From Sphingobacterium spiritivorum ATCC 33861 (GTDB lineage: Bacteria > Bacteroidota > Bacteroidia > Sphingobacteriales > Sphingobacteriaceae): DNA of 64,000 nucleotides. Below, in pieces: positions 9,568 through 18,442 of this stretch. The notes beneath the pieces were generated by a model. That model had not been told where the DNA came from and searched no databases. It saw nothing but the letters and a program-made list of their open reading frames with translations. The first letter of the stretch is position 1. The number at the start of each line of letters is the position of its first letter. The stretch is from assembly GCF_000143765.1 (NCBI RefSeq), contig NZ_GL379774.1, forward strand, positions 1-64,000, read 5' to 3'. The translations under genes and the position numbers were made by a program.

Positions 9568-9972
9568 TTAAGCCTCAATGGCGATACCTTGCAGGACAGG
9601 CACTGGTTTTTTATTTTCATCCAGAGCCACAAATGTAAATAATCCGCTGATAGCCAATTCGCGTCCCTCTTTATACATATCTTCAAGGTAGATTTCTACC
9701 TTCACCTTTAGACTTGTCCTCCCTATGCTATCGACACGCGCAATGGCTTCAATAATACTTCCGGAAGGAATAGCTTTTGTAAAATCGATTCTATCTGTTG
9801 AAACGGTTACCAGGGTTTTACGGCAAAAACGGGTAGCTGCCATAAAAGAAACTTCATCCATGATGGCCATTGCCTTTCCTCCAAAGAGTGTGTCATGATG
9901 ATTGGTGAGAAATGGAAAAACAGTTGTACAAACACGGGTCTCTGCTAGATTTATACGTTCTTCTAAAGTCAT
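9568..9972 (-). CDS. Acyl-CoA thioesterase, hotdog fold
   Basis: A 134-residue single hotdog domain of the YciA/BACH type that hydrolyses acyl-CoA to fatty acid and CoA. The characteristic stretch H-D-T-L-F-G-G-K-A-M-A-I-M-D-E appears at residues 26-40. It contains the helix and the Asp of the active site, followed by the V-S-T-D-R-I-D-F strand. The gene lies 29 bp downstream of the MutS-like gene on the same strand and converges on the DUF779 gene. The physiological substrate cannot be read from sequence. Confidence 0.9.
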   Translation of the reverse strand: MTLEERINLAETRVCTTVFPFLTNHHDTLFGGKAMAIMDEVSFMAATRFCRKTLVTVSTDRIDFTKAIPSGSIIEAIARVDSIGRTSLKVKVEIYLEDMYKEGRELAISGLFTFVALDENKKPVPVLQGIAIEA

Positions 9973-10001
9973 GTATTAGTTATTGTGAATATTGAAATAA
10001 A

Positions 10002-11819
10002 TTAGTTTTCGATCTCAACTCCTATGCCTTTCAGCAACATGGAGGCATTAAATACTTTACACTCTCCATCTTTCAGTTTATAGTCGAATAGCATTTCTCC
10101 TTCCTTTACCTGAATATCGAAATGATAATTCCGGACTATACCGGGATACTCTGCTTCCAATGTAGATAATTGCAGGTCATGCGTAGCGACCATTCCTTTT
10201 CCATCCATGCTGATCAATTTTTTAATAATTGCACGTGACCCCAGATATTTATCTACAGAATTGGTTCCCCGAAGCATCTCGTCAATCAGAAAGAAACTGT
10301 CTTTATCCTGGTAAACTGTATCCAGGATATATTTCATACGGTCAAGTTCGGCCTTAAATGTGGAGGTACTTTCATTAAGATTATCTTTGATCCGCATATA
10401 CGTAATCAGTTTATAAATAGGAAGCTCTAGAGAGCTTGCGCATACAGGAGCTCCGGAATATGCCAGCACAGCATTAATACCTATCGTCCGCAGGAATGTA
10501 CTTTTGCCGGCCATGTTGGAGCCTGTCACAAGGGCTATCCTGTGTTCATTTGCATCATAATTGTTGGCGACAGCATATGCTTCATTAATCAGGGGATGAT
10601 TGATAGCCTCACCTGTAATTTTATTTTGCTTTGTATCTTCCAGAATCACCGGGAAAGCCCAGTCCGGATAGTTACGCTTTAATGTCGCAAAACTCAGTAA
10701 TGCTTCATATTCGGCTATAACATCAAAAGCTTCCAGAATATTCTCTTCATACCTGGATTTCCACTTGACAATAGCCATCACCTGTTTGAAATCCCACAAC
10801 AGAAACATGTTAAGAACTGTTCCTACCAGAATATTATTGCGTGCATCCAGTTTATTGATTAATCCTCCCAATTCTTTAAATGCTGCAGATAATTTTCCTT
10901 TATTCCCTTGTACTGATACTCTTTGCTGTAATGAATTCGTAAGTGCGGATGACCACTGACGCTCTTCTACCAAACGTATTCCATCAGCGTACGCATTTAG
11001 TATTCCACCTACTTTGTCGATCTTGCTGGAAAATACAGATACCCTGCCAGCCATCGCTAATGTCCAGAAAATATGTACTAATGCAAGAATAAAGACATAG
11101 CCAATAACTTTGACTCCTGATAATGCAAGGATAATACCTGCAAGCATTACAAAAGGTACTATTGTCACATAAATCCGCATAAAGGCATTGCCAAAGGAGA
11201 AGTCTCCGCTTTGAAAATACTTACGAAGAAACGCTTTGACTTCAATTTGCTGATCCAGATTAAAGATAAGTGTAGTCTGTAGTTGCTGACACCAATGGAG
11301 TTCGGCGGACAGTTCTTTTACAGCATCCTGGCGTTGCTGAATAATCTCCTTATCTGCCGGGGCTGAGAGCCATTTCGCCAGCTGTTGTATTCCCAGCTTA
11401 GTAGCAGCACGATTAACCAATGTAAACAGTGAATACCGGCCAAATATATCCAGGTCAGAAAGATAGGGATGCCGCCCATCTTCAAACTCCTGACCTTCTG
11501 AATAACAGTTTATACGTTGGTCACGCAGGAGGATTTCGTTCTCATTGACCCGCAAAAAAGCCTTGAGATTATCCCTCTCTTTCTCCAGACGGCTTTGTCT
11601 TCGGATAAGAAAGGCAAATAATAAAATAATAAGAGCAAACAGAAGGGATACCAGCCAAATCTGCTTCTGCTGAAAACTCCAGAAAAGAAGCCCTCCTCCT
11701 CCCAGAATAACGGCCAACCGGCCAAAACTATTACTATTAATCTTTTTATCTAAAATCTGTGTTGCGACTTTTGTCTGCTCCACAGCATTTGCATACGTGG
11801 AGTAAATCGATGTATCCAT
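10002..11819 (-). CDS. Membrane-anchored MutS-like ATPase
   Basis: A 605-residue protein whose C-terminal half is a MutS domain V ATPase: P-loop T-G-S-N-M-A-G-K-S at 432-440, Walker B D-S-F-F-L-I-D-E at about 507-514, and the following G-T-N-S signature. The middle part resembles the MutS lever/core. The mismatch-recognition and connector domains are absent. Instead there are hydrophobic segments at about 34-50, 54-73, 213-235 and 238-257, predicting a membrane location. The family is common in Bacteroidota but its role is undefined; canonical mismatch repair is unlikely. It is encoded 31 bp downstream of pcm. Confidence 0.88.
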   Translation of the reverse strand: MDTSIYSTYANAVEQTKVATQILDKKINSNSFGRLAVILGGGGLLFWSFQQKQIWLVSLLFALIILLFAFLIRRQSRLEKERDNLKAFLRVNENEILLRDQRINCYSEGQEFEDGRHPYLSDLDIFGRYSLFTLVNRAATKLGIQQLAKWLSAPADKEIIQQRQDAVKELSAELHWCQQLQTTLIFNLDQQIEVKAFLRKYFQSGDFSFGNAFMRIYVTIVPFVMLAGIILALSGVKVIGYVFILALVHIFWTLAMAGRVSVFSSKIDKVGGILNAYADGIRLVEERQWSSALTNSLQQRVSVQGNKGKLSAAFKELGGLINKLDARNNILVGTVLNMFLLWDFKQVMAIVKWKSRYEENILEAFDVIAEYEALLSFATLKRNYPDWAFPVILEDTKQNKITGEAINHPLINEAYAVANNYDANEHRIALVTGSNMAGKSTFLRTIGINAVLAYSGAPVCASSLELPIYKLITYMRIKDNLNESTSTFKAELDRMKYILDTVYQDKDSFFLIDEMLRGTNSVDKYLGSRAIIKKLISMDGKGMVATHDLQLSTLEAEYPGIVRNYHFDIQVKEGEMLFDYKLKDGECKVFNASMLLKGIGVEIEN

Positions 11820-11850
11820 AAGGCGTCAAGTTATAAAAAAAGCCTGGAAT

Positions 11851-12507
11851 TTACCAAGCCTGATCTCCTACTAAAGGAACAAATCTAAATGTATCTAATT
11901 CTATTCGTTCAAAATCATTCTCTCCTACCCGAAGAATGGTCACCATCTTCTGGGCTTTCTCATCTCCTACAGGGATCACAAAAACTCCTCCGATCTTCAG
12001 TTGCTTCAGCATAATCTCCGGAACGAAAGGCGCACCTGCAGTCACAATGATTTTATCATAGGGAGCATTTCCGGGAATACCTTTTGAACCGTCTCCCAAA
12101 AAGAACTTTGGATTATATCCCATATAAGGCAGTACTTGTATGGTACGGTTGTAAAGACTTTCCTGGCGTTCTATTGTATAGACATCAGCGCCTAGCTCCA
12201 TCAGAATACAGGTCTGATAACCGGATCCTGTACCTATTTCCAATACTTTATCTCCTTTTTTCACGTGGAGCAATTCGGATTGGTATGCAACAGTATAAGG
12301 TTGGGAAATCGTCTGACCATCACCTATAGGAAAAGCAATATCCCGGTAAGCCTGATTCCAAAATGTCTCATCAAAGAAAAAATGCCGGGGTACTTTACCT
12401 ATTGCCTTTAATACCTGCTTATCCTCGATCCCTCGTTTTTCTAAATGTTTGACAAGTTGTTTCCTTGCTCCTCTCTCTCTGTAATTATCTACGAATTTGT
12501 ACGCCAT
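11851..12507 (-). CDS. pcm: Protein-L-isoaspartate O-methyltransferase
   Basis: A 218-residue SAM-dependent methyltransferase that starts repair of isoaspartyl residues in aged proteins. The SAM-binding motif V-L-E-I-G-T-G-S-G-Y-Q-T lies near residues 82-93, with the acidic V-Y-T-I-E-R strand after it. The family hallmark D-G-Q-T-I-S-Q-P-Y near residue 63 and P-R-H-F-F near 41 are both present. A -7 box lies 7 nt upstream of the ATG, so the transcript should have a very short leader. The MutS-like gene follows on the same strand. Confidence 0.95.
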   Translation of the reverse strand: MAYKFVDNYRERGARKQLVKHLEKRGIEDKQVLKAIGKVPRHFFFDETFWNQAYRDIAFPIGDGQTISQPYTVAYQSELLHVKKGDKVLEIGTGSGYQTCILMELGADVYTIERQESLYNRTIQVLPYMGYNPKFFLGDGSKGIPGNAPYDKIIVTAGAPFVPEIMLKQLKIGGVFVIPVGDEKAQKMVTILRVGENDFERIELDTFRFVPLVGDQAW

Positions 12508-12514
12508 TGCTGTC

Positions 12515-12522
12515 CAAAAATA
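12515..12522 (-). promoter_or_regulatory. -7 box upstream of pcm
   Basis: The minus strand reads TATTTTTG, a full -7 match, separated from the ATG at 12507 by only 7 nt. The predicted transcript is leaderless or nearly so. No -33 TTTG is evident. Confidence 0.5.
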
Positions 12523-12585
12523 CCGTTAAAAACGCATATTTAAGCTATTTAAATGCAAAATGTTTGCACTCAAAGGAATACCAAA

Positions 12586-15069
12586 TCAGGAAGGATCCAC
12601 ATCGATCTGTATGCGAACTCCTGTATGAGATTTGTCCAGTTCAAAACTCAGAATAGCTTGCTGCATGAGTTCCTTCACTTTAGCTATACTGACATTATTA
12701 CGTTCGATCTTTAACGTGATTGTTTGAATAAAATAATTACGTACCCGGCTTACAAGGGGTGGTTCCGGACCAATGACTCTGCTACCCAGTGTACTTCTCA
12801 ATCCCGAAGCGAGATCCCTTGCTGCATCAAAACACTTTTGAATATCCGGATGTTTGACATCAATCTTAATCAACCTGTAAAACGGGGGGTATTGATAATT
12901 TTTACGTTCTGTTGCTTCTTCCAGAAACATAGCATCGTAGTCGTGTGCCACGACCTGTTCTATCACCCTGTGATTGGGTGTATAGGTTTGTATAATTACT
13001 TTACCGACCGAATCTCTCCGGCCAGCTCTTCCGGACACCTGCGAGAACAGCGAAAATGCACGTTCATATGCCCGAAAATCGGGGAAATTTATAATAGTGT
13101 CTGCATTAATAATTCCGATAAGACTTACTTTTCCAAAATCCAGTCCTTTTGCAATCATTTGGGTTCCTATCAGAATATCATATTCATGTTCATCAAAAGC
13201 TGTTATAATCTTATCAAATCCATGCTTTCCTTTGGTTGAATCGAGATCCAGCCTTCCGATACGGGCATCAGGCATCAACAGTTCCAGTTCTTCTTCTATA
13301 CGTTCGGTACCGAATCCGCGGCTTTCCATATGTGTGGTACCACAGGCAGGACAAATTTGTGGTGGAGCTTCATGATGTCCACAATAGTGACAATGCATTC
13401 TGTTTGTGGTCTTATGATAGGTCAGACTGACATCACAGTTTACACATTTCGCTACATATCCACATGTATTACACTGAATAATCGGCGTATGTCCCCTTCT
13501 GTTCTGAAAGAGTATAACCTGTTCTTTGCGTGCTATAGTTTCTGCAATTTCTTTCAGCAGAATACCACTGAAATAAGAGTGCATATTATCTTTCCGCTTT
13601 TCTTCGGAGATATTCACAATTTTTATTTCCGGTAACTGTGCAGTACCATATCTTTTCAGGAGCTGAACCAACCCGTATTTTCCGGCTTTTGCATTGTAAT
13701 AACTTTCGATAGAAGGCGTAGCTGAACCGAGAAGTATTTTAGCCTGATGAATATAACCTAAGTATATCGCTGTATCACGGGCATGATACCGTGGAGCTGG
13801 ATCATATTGTTTGTAAGAACTCTCATGCTCCTCATCTATAATTACTATTCCGAGCTCATGAAAAGGGAGAAATAAGGAAGAGCGGGCACCTATAACAACT
13901 TTATATTCATTCTTCAATACTTTATGCCATACTTCTGCTCTTTCATTATCATTGAATTTGGAATGATAAACGCCGAGCTGATCGCCAAAATATAACTTGA
14001 GCCGTTCTGTTATCTGGGCTGTGAGCGCAATTTCGGGCAATAAATAAAGTGCACTCTTTCCCTCCGCAATAGCCTGCTCAATCATACGTATGTAGATCTG
14101 CGTTTTACCGGAAGCCGTTACTCCGTGTAAGAGCACTACATCTTTATTATGAAATAACTTATTGATCTGATCAAAGGCCTCCTGTTGTCCTTCATTAAAG
14201 GTAAAAGAAGCTGTGAGTTCAATATCTTCTCCTTCGAAACGGCTGACGACTTTCTCCTTTACCAGAAAGACACCCTTATCAATAAGTGCCGTAATACTTG
14301 CAGGTCCGCAGCCTACAGCCTCCATAATGGCCTGACGTGTAATCTCAGAACTGGTTTTGGAAAGCTGAAGATAAGCCAACACCGCATCCTGCTGTTTCGG
14401 GGCTCTGTTCAGCGAATCCAGCAGTTCCCGTTTCCCTTCTGTATCTGTGTATTCTGCATTCAGAATAAGGTAGTTTTTTTTCTTCGGCTTATACCGCTCG
14501 GAGATTTCTTCGGAAATCATCAGGAAACCATTATCGAAAAGTTGCTTGAGGATAGGAAATACCGTTTTCTGCCCCAGCAATTTGACAATATCGCTCACGC
14601 GTAATTCTCCGGCAATCTCCAGCGCTTCCATAATCATATACTCTTTATCCGAAAGTTGGCTTTTATCCAATCCTTCCTGATCTGAAGCTATGATTTTAGT
14701 TTCACTGGCTAATTTCAGCGCTGCCGGAAGAGCGGCCTGCATCACTTCTCCCAGCGTACACATATAATAGGATGCCATCCATTCCCAAAGCTTGAGCTGT
14801 GCGCCGTCTACAATAGGCTGCTGATCTAAAATATCCAATACATATTTTGCTTCATAGCGTTCAGGAGCCATTTCAGTGACTTCCTTTACTATGGCAGAAT
14901 AGATTTTATTCTTTCCAAATTGTACAATAACACGCATACCTACAGCGATCTTATCACTCCACTCATGCGGGATACGATAGGTATATGTCTTGGAAATAGC
15001 CAAAGGCAGGATAACATTCACAAAACACGTATTGCGTACAGCTGAAAATAAAGATGGGTCCATAGACAT
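12586..15069 (-). CDS. priA: Primosomal protein N' / replication restart helicase PriA
   Basis: An 827-residue 3'-to-5' helicase that restarts collapsed replication forks. The N-terminal DNA-binding domain is followed by a helicase core with G-V-T-A-S-G-K-T at about residue 318 (Ala replaces the usual second Gly) and the D-E-E-H box. Two zinc-binding cysteine clusters lie near residues 540-590 (C-N-T-C-G, C-V-N-C, C-H-Y-C-G, C-P-A-C-G), and the R-A-G-R motif lies near 690. The frame opens at a TTG (15084) inside the promoter -7 box. ATG 15069 is used, and ATG 15063 is equally plausible. Confidence 0.95.
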   Translation of the reverse strand: MSMDPSLFSAVRNTCFVNVILPLAISKTYTYRIPHEWSDKIAVGMRVIVQFGKNKIYSAIVKEVTEMAPERYEAKYVLDILDQQPIVDGAQLKLWEWMASYYMCTLGEVMQAALPAALKLASETKIIASDQEGLDKSQLSDKEYMIMEALEIAGELRVSDIVKLLGQKTVFPILKQLFDNGFLMISEEISERYKPKKKNYLILNAEYTDTEGKRELLDSLNRAPKQQDAVLAYLQLSKTSSEITRQAIMEAVGCGPASITALIDKGVFLVKEKVVSRFEGEDIELTASFTFNEGQQEAFDQINKLFHNKDVVLLHGVTASGKTQIYIRMIEQAIAEGKSALYLLPEIALTAQITERLKLYFGDQLGVYHSKFNDNERAEVWHKVLKNEYKVVIGARSSLFLPFHELGIVIIDEEHESSYKQYDPAPRYHARDTAIYLGYIHQAKILLGSATPSIESYYNAKAGKYGLVQLLKRYGTAQLPEIKIVNISEEKRKDNMHSYFSGILLKEIAETIARKEQVILFQNRRGHTPIIQCNTCGYVAKCVNCDVSLTYHKTTNRMHCHYCGHHEAPPQICPACGTTHMESRGFGTERIEEELELLMPDARIGRLDLDSTKGKHGFDKIITAFDEHEYDILIGTQMIAKGLDFGKVSLIGIINADTIINFPDFRAYERAFSLFSQVSGRAGRRDSVGKVIIQTYTPNHRVIEQVVAHDYDAMFLEEATERKNYQYPPFYRLIKIDVKHPDIQKCFDAARDLASGLRSTLGSRVIGPEPPLVSRVRNYFIQTITLKIERNNVSIAKVKELMQQAILSFELDKSHTGVRIQIDVDPS

Positions 15070-15073
15070 ATTG

Positions 15074-15081
15074 CAAAAATA
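15074..15081 (-). promoter_or_regulatory. -7 box upstream of priA
   Basis: The minus strand reads TATTTTTG, ending 4 nt before the ATG at 15069. The upstream side abuts the T-tract of the preceding gene's terminator. Transcription should start at or within a few bases of the start codon. Confidence 0.5.
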
Positions 15082-15086
15082 CAAAA

Positions 15087-15118
15087 AAGCCCCCGAAAGG
15101 ACATGCTTTCGGGGGCTT
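15087..15118 (-). terminator. Terminator after the DUF423 gene
   Basis: A 13-bp perfect GC-rich stem (15087-15099 with 15106-15118) has a 6-nt loop and is followed on the minus strand by a T run. It separates the DUF423 gene from priA. Confidence 0.85.
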
Positions 15119-15141
15119 GATATTTTATTATCAAAAAGGTT

Positions 15142-15531
15142 CTATGATCTGTTTTTCAGAGCTGCGACAAAGAGTCCAACCCATCCTATCATATAACTGA
15201 GTCCTCCTAATGGTGTAATGGGACCTAATATTCTAGGATTTCCGAAACCTGTTATTTCACGCACACTCAATATATACAAAGAGCCTGAAAAAAGTAAAAT
15301 ACCAATTGTAAATGCAAAGAAAGCAACGCGTATAGATGTATTTTTAGCTCTGGAAAATGTGGAAAGGAATAAGAGCGCAAAAGTATGGTAGAAATGATAC
15401 TGGTTTGCGGTTTTCCATGTACCGATATGATCTTCACTGATTTTCCCCTCTAATCCATGCGCACCAAAAGCCCCCAATGCCACAGCTATTAATCCAAAAA
15501 AGGACGCTGTGAGAATAATTTGTTTGTTCAT
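15142..15531 (-). CDS. DUF423 (YgdD-type) membrane protein
   Basis: A 129-residue inner-membrane protein with four predicted hydrophobic helices. DUF423 hallmarks are the N-terminal A-L-G-A-F-G-A-H-G-L segment at about residues 18-27, the W-x-T-A-x-x-Y-H-x-x-H-x-L-like stretch (W-K-T-A-N-Q-Y-H-F-Y-H-T-F-A-L) at about 39-53, and the C-terminal P-L-G-G-L-S-Y-M-I-G-W. The function of the family is unknown. It is transcribed alone and ends in a strong hairpin before priA. Confidence 0.92.
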   Translation of the reverse strand: MNKQIILTASFFGLIAVALGAFGAHGLEGKISEDHIGTWKTANQYHFYHTFALLFLSTFSRAKNTSIRVAFFAFTIGILLFSGSLYILSVREITGFGNPRILGPITPLGGLSYMIGWVGLFVAALKNRS

Positions 15532-15671
15532 GAGTTTAAGTCAATATTTTTATGCTCAGTATTACGTTTATAAAAGTATAAAATATACTCCACAATGTTG
15601 ATTTTTTTATGGAAATAAAAGGAAGAGAGCCCCGTCAACGCATAAAAGTTTCTATTTGAATGTTTTTTTAG

Positions 15672-15679
15672 TAGGTTTG
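15672..15679 (+). promoter_or_regulatory. -7 box upstream of the propeller protein gene
   Basis: TAGGTTTG matches the -7 consensus and ends 7 nt before the ATG at 15687. A nearly identical box (preceded by AGTAGGTTTG-type sequence) is found at 18419 before nrnA. Confidence 0.55.
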
Positions 15680-15686
15680 TTTAGTC

Positions 15687-18323
15687 ATGAGAAATACGAT
15701 TATTGTTACTGTCTTGCTCTTCATTGCCGTGATCGGAGCGTCTATATATTACTTTTCAGATTTGAATCAGGATCATAAAGACGCAGTAAAACCGCTCAAA
15801 TTTTTACCTAAGGAAACCTATCTGATCAGCTCTTTCAAAAATGATGAAACTACCGATAATATTTTCAAGGATTTCGAAATCTTTGATGCGCTATTGGGAA
15901 AGAAAGAAACCGGTGAGATCCGTAAATTAAAAAACGTATTATTAAGAAGCGCCTCCATACAGCCGTATACGCTGAATGAAGAAATTTATATTTCTCTGCA
16001 TCCTGAAGATAAAGAAATCAAACCTGTCTTTATTATTCCCTTCTCTGCAGACCTGAAAAAAGAAGAATTATCCACCCTGTTCAGCGGACTCAGCAAACAA
16101 TTTCGTGTAAGTAAACAAGATACACTTGGTAAGACCATTTATGCTTTTGACGAAGGAAAGAAGGATACGGTATTGTATGCAGCGTATGATCATCAGATTG
16201 TATTTGCAAGTTATTCGAAAAAACTGATAACGACCATATTGGATGATAAGGTCGTCAAAATGGATCAACACCAGATTGACTTTTTTATCAAACACAATTC
16301 TAAGAACTCACCAATGAGTGTGTATTTTGACCACAGACAGATCAATCCTATCGCAAAACAACTGACAAATCGAAAATCAGGATTTTATGTGAATATGTTT
16401 GCTGATCTGAGAGGAGAATCAGCCTGGAACATCAACTATAAGAATGATGCCCTCATGCTTGTCGGAGAAAGTGAAATAACCAATGACTCTAGCTATCTCG
16501 CTGTATTCGCAAGTCAATCGAAAACAGACCAGACACTATACAACTATTTCCCGGCTAACACGGCTACATATATCGAATATTCCATTAGTGATACCGCTTC
16601 CTTTGGTGAAAAACTCATGAAGTTCTTTGAGAAGAAGGATGATGTAAAAAAATACAACAACCATATCCGGAATATAGAAAGCAACACGAAACTGACCTAC
16701 GCAAAGGATATGCGACAGATCTGGGGAACAGACTTTGCAACAGCAGAGCTTGACAATGGAGATCTGCTGGGATTTGTTCAGATTGCAGATTCCGTATCTT
16801 TCAGCAAGACTATTTCCAGGCTGAGCAAAGCTTTAGGAGATTCCATCTATCAGTTAGATTTTTCCAACACGCTGTATTTTGCTTTCGGAGACGCTTTTAA
16901 ACAATTTCAGCGGCCCTACTTTACCATTATTGATAAACGTACACTTGTCTTTGCCAATAGTCAATCTAATCTGCAGGAATATCTGCGATCATGGAATGCA
17001 CAACGCCTGCTTACGGGAACGCTTGGTTTCAAAAACTTTGAAAAGCTTCAGGGAAACAAAGCTAATGTTACCTTTTTTCTGCATAGCAAAAATGCCAGCG
17101 GTATTATCGCTAATTCTCTGGCCTCCTCTTATTTAAAAAATTACAGAGAAAAAGAGAATTTTGGATTTCAGGATTTCTATTCCTGGTCCATACAGCTTGG
17201 TGGCAACAACGGAAGCTTTCAATCCAGCATCTATGGTATCTATAAAAGCAAAAATGCTCTTGGAGGAACACCAGACTGGACTTATCAATTTGACGGGAAG
17301 CTGATTGGTCACCCCTGGGTATTTGAACATTCGGATACCAGCAAGATGATTCTGGCACAGGAGCAAAATCATACTATACATGCTATTCATCCTAAAGGCA
17401 CAAAACTATGGTCTGCAGTCTTATCCGGGCGTGTAATAGGCTCTCCTATTCAGCTTCCTGACCGGTCAGTTGTACTGGTAACGGACAACCGCAGGCTATA
17501 CAGATTTGATACATCCGGTAAAGTACACAAAGGTTTTTCGCTTGGCATCCCTCAACAGGCAAATGACGGACCTTCAGTAGCAAGTTTTGACAATAATATA
17601 CTGCTTATTCCTGCCGGAAACACCATTCTGGCTTATGACCTGGAAGGAAAGAGTTTAGCAAACTGGAAAAATGTGGACCTGGATGGAGAACTATTGTTTG
17701 ACATCAAAACTATACATTTCAAAAACACAGATTACCTCATTACTTCCACTAAAACAGGTTCGGTGTACTTTATAGGGAAAAATGGAGAAACTATTAAAAA
17801 GATGCAGAACCCAACCGGGTCTTCTTTCCGGAATCCTATACACATCACCGCAAGTGCTGATGGTAATGATTTGCTGGTAATGGCAACAGATGCGGGTGGT
17901 AATTTGGTGACATTCAGTCTTAACGGAGATGCTAAAAGCAGAAAAATAGGTGACTGGTCATCCGAATATTATGCCGATATAAGAAATATCACTGCAGATA
18001 GTAAAGCCGATGTTATTATCATTGATAAGAATAAGCTGGCGGTATACAGTACCACAGACACGACGATGTATTTTCAATATACATTCACCAGAGACATTGA
18101 GGAGAGACCATTATTTTTTCCTCTGGAAAAGGATAGGTTTACATTGGGTATAGGTTCCCGGAATAACTATCTGATTGGCCTTTTTAATGAAAACGGAAAT
18201 CTGATGGAAGGGTTTCCTTTGGAGGCTTTACCAAACTTTTATTTTGGCAAGATTAACTATGCCGGCGGCAACTTTTTACTCTGTACAAAACGGGATCATA
18301 AGTTGTACGCTTTTCCTTTTTAA
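15687..18323 (+). CDS. Large membrane-anchored periplasmic protein with C-terminal beta-propeller-like region
   Basis: An 878-residue protein of unknown function. One N-terminal hydrophobic helix (about residues 4-24) acts as a signal anchor and puts the rest in the periplasm. Residues 30-520 contain repeated alpha/beta segments (F-L-P-K-E-T-Y near 40, F-P-A-N-T-A-T-Y-I-E-Y near 290) that recall DUF3352-type proteins. From about residue 530 the sequence shows PQQ/WD-like blade repeats (D-W-T-Y-Q-F-D-G, K-L-W-S-A-V-L-S-G-R-V-I-G-S-P, L-Y-R-F-D-T-S-G), which suggests a propeller. I recognise no catalytic motif. It is followed 119 bp later by nrnA with its own promoter. Confidence 0.85.
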   Translation: MRNTIIVTVLLFIAVIGASIYYFSDLNQDHKDAVKPLKFLPKETYLISSFKNDETTDNIFKDFEIFDALLGKKETGEIRKLKNVLLRSASIQPYTLNEEIYISLHPEDKEIKPVFIIPFSADLKKEELSTLFSGLSKQFRVSKQDTLGKTIYAFDEGKKDTVLYAAYDHQIVFASYSKKLITTILDDKVVKMDQHQIDFFIKHNSKNSPMSVYFDHRQINPIAKQLTNRKSGFYVNMFADLRGESAWNINYKNDALMLVGESEITNDSSYLAVFASQSKTDQTLYNYFPANTATYIEYSISDTASFGEKLMKFFEKKDDVKKYNNHIRNIESNTKLTYAKDMRQIWGTDFATAELDNGDLLGFVQIADSVSFSKTISRLSKALGDSIYQLDFSNTLYFAFGDAFKQFQRPYFTIIDKRTLVFANSQSNLQEYLRSWNAQRLLTGTLGFKNFEKLQGNKANVTFFLHSKNASGIIANSLASSYLKNYREKENFGFQDFYSWSIQLGGNNGSFQSSIYGIYKSKNALGGTPDWTYQFDGKLIGHPWVFEHSDTSKMILAQEQNHTIHAIHPKGTKLWSAVLSGRVIGSPIQLPDRSVVLVTDNRRLYRFDTSGKVHKGFSLGIPQQANDGPSVASFDNNILLIPAGNTILAYDLEGKSLANWKNVDLDGELLFDIKTIHFKNTDYLITSTKTGSVYFIGKNGETIKKMQNPTGSSFRNPIHITASADGNDLLVMATDAGGNLVTFSLNGDAKSRKIGDWSSEYYADIRNITADSKADVIIIDKNKLAVYSTTDTTMYFQYTFTRDIEERPLFFPLEKDRFTLGIGSRNNYLIGLFNENGNLMEGFPLEALPNFYFGKINYAGGNFLLCTKRDHKLYAFPF

Positions 18324-18418
18324 TAATTTGATTTCCATTATTTTAAATTCATTTATTAAAAAAGGTTAAAATCAAATAAATCATTCAAAAAATAGTTCCA
18401 AATACTAATTTTTTATAG

Positions 18419-18426
18419 TAGGTTTG
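18419..18426 (+). promoter_or_regulatory. -7 box upstream of nrnA
   Basis: TAGGTTTG ends 16 nt before the ATG at 18443. It is within 11 nt of the in-frame TTG at 18437, which supports the ATG as the start. Confidence 0.6.
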
Positions 18427-18442
18427 CAATCTTAAATTGGCT

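Noticed and set aside
11820..11870. Possible terminator between pcm and the MutS-like gene
   Set aside because: The repeated AAGCCTG motif is a direct repeat, not an inverted repeat, so no hairpin forms.
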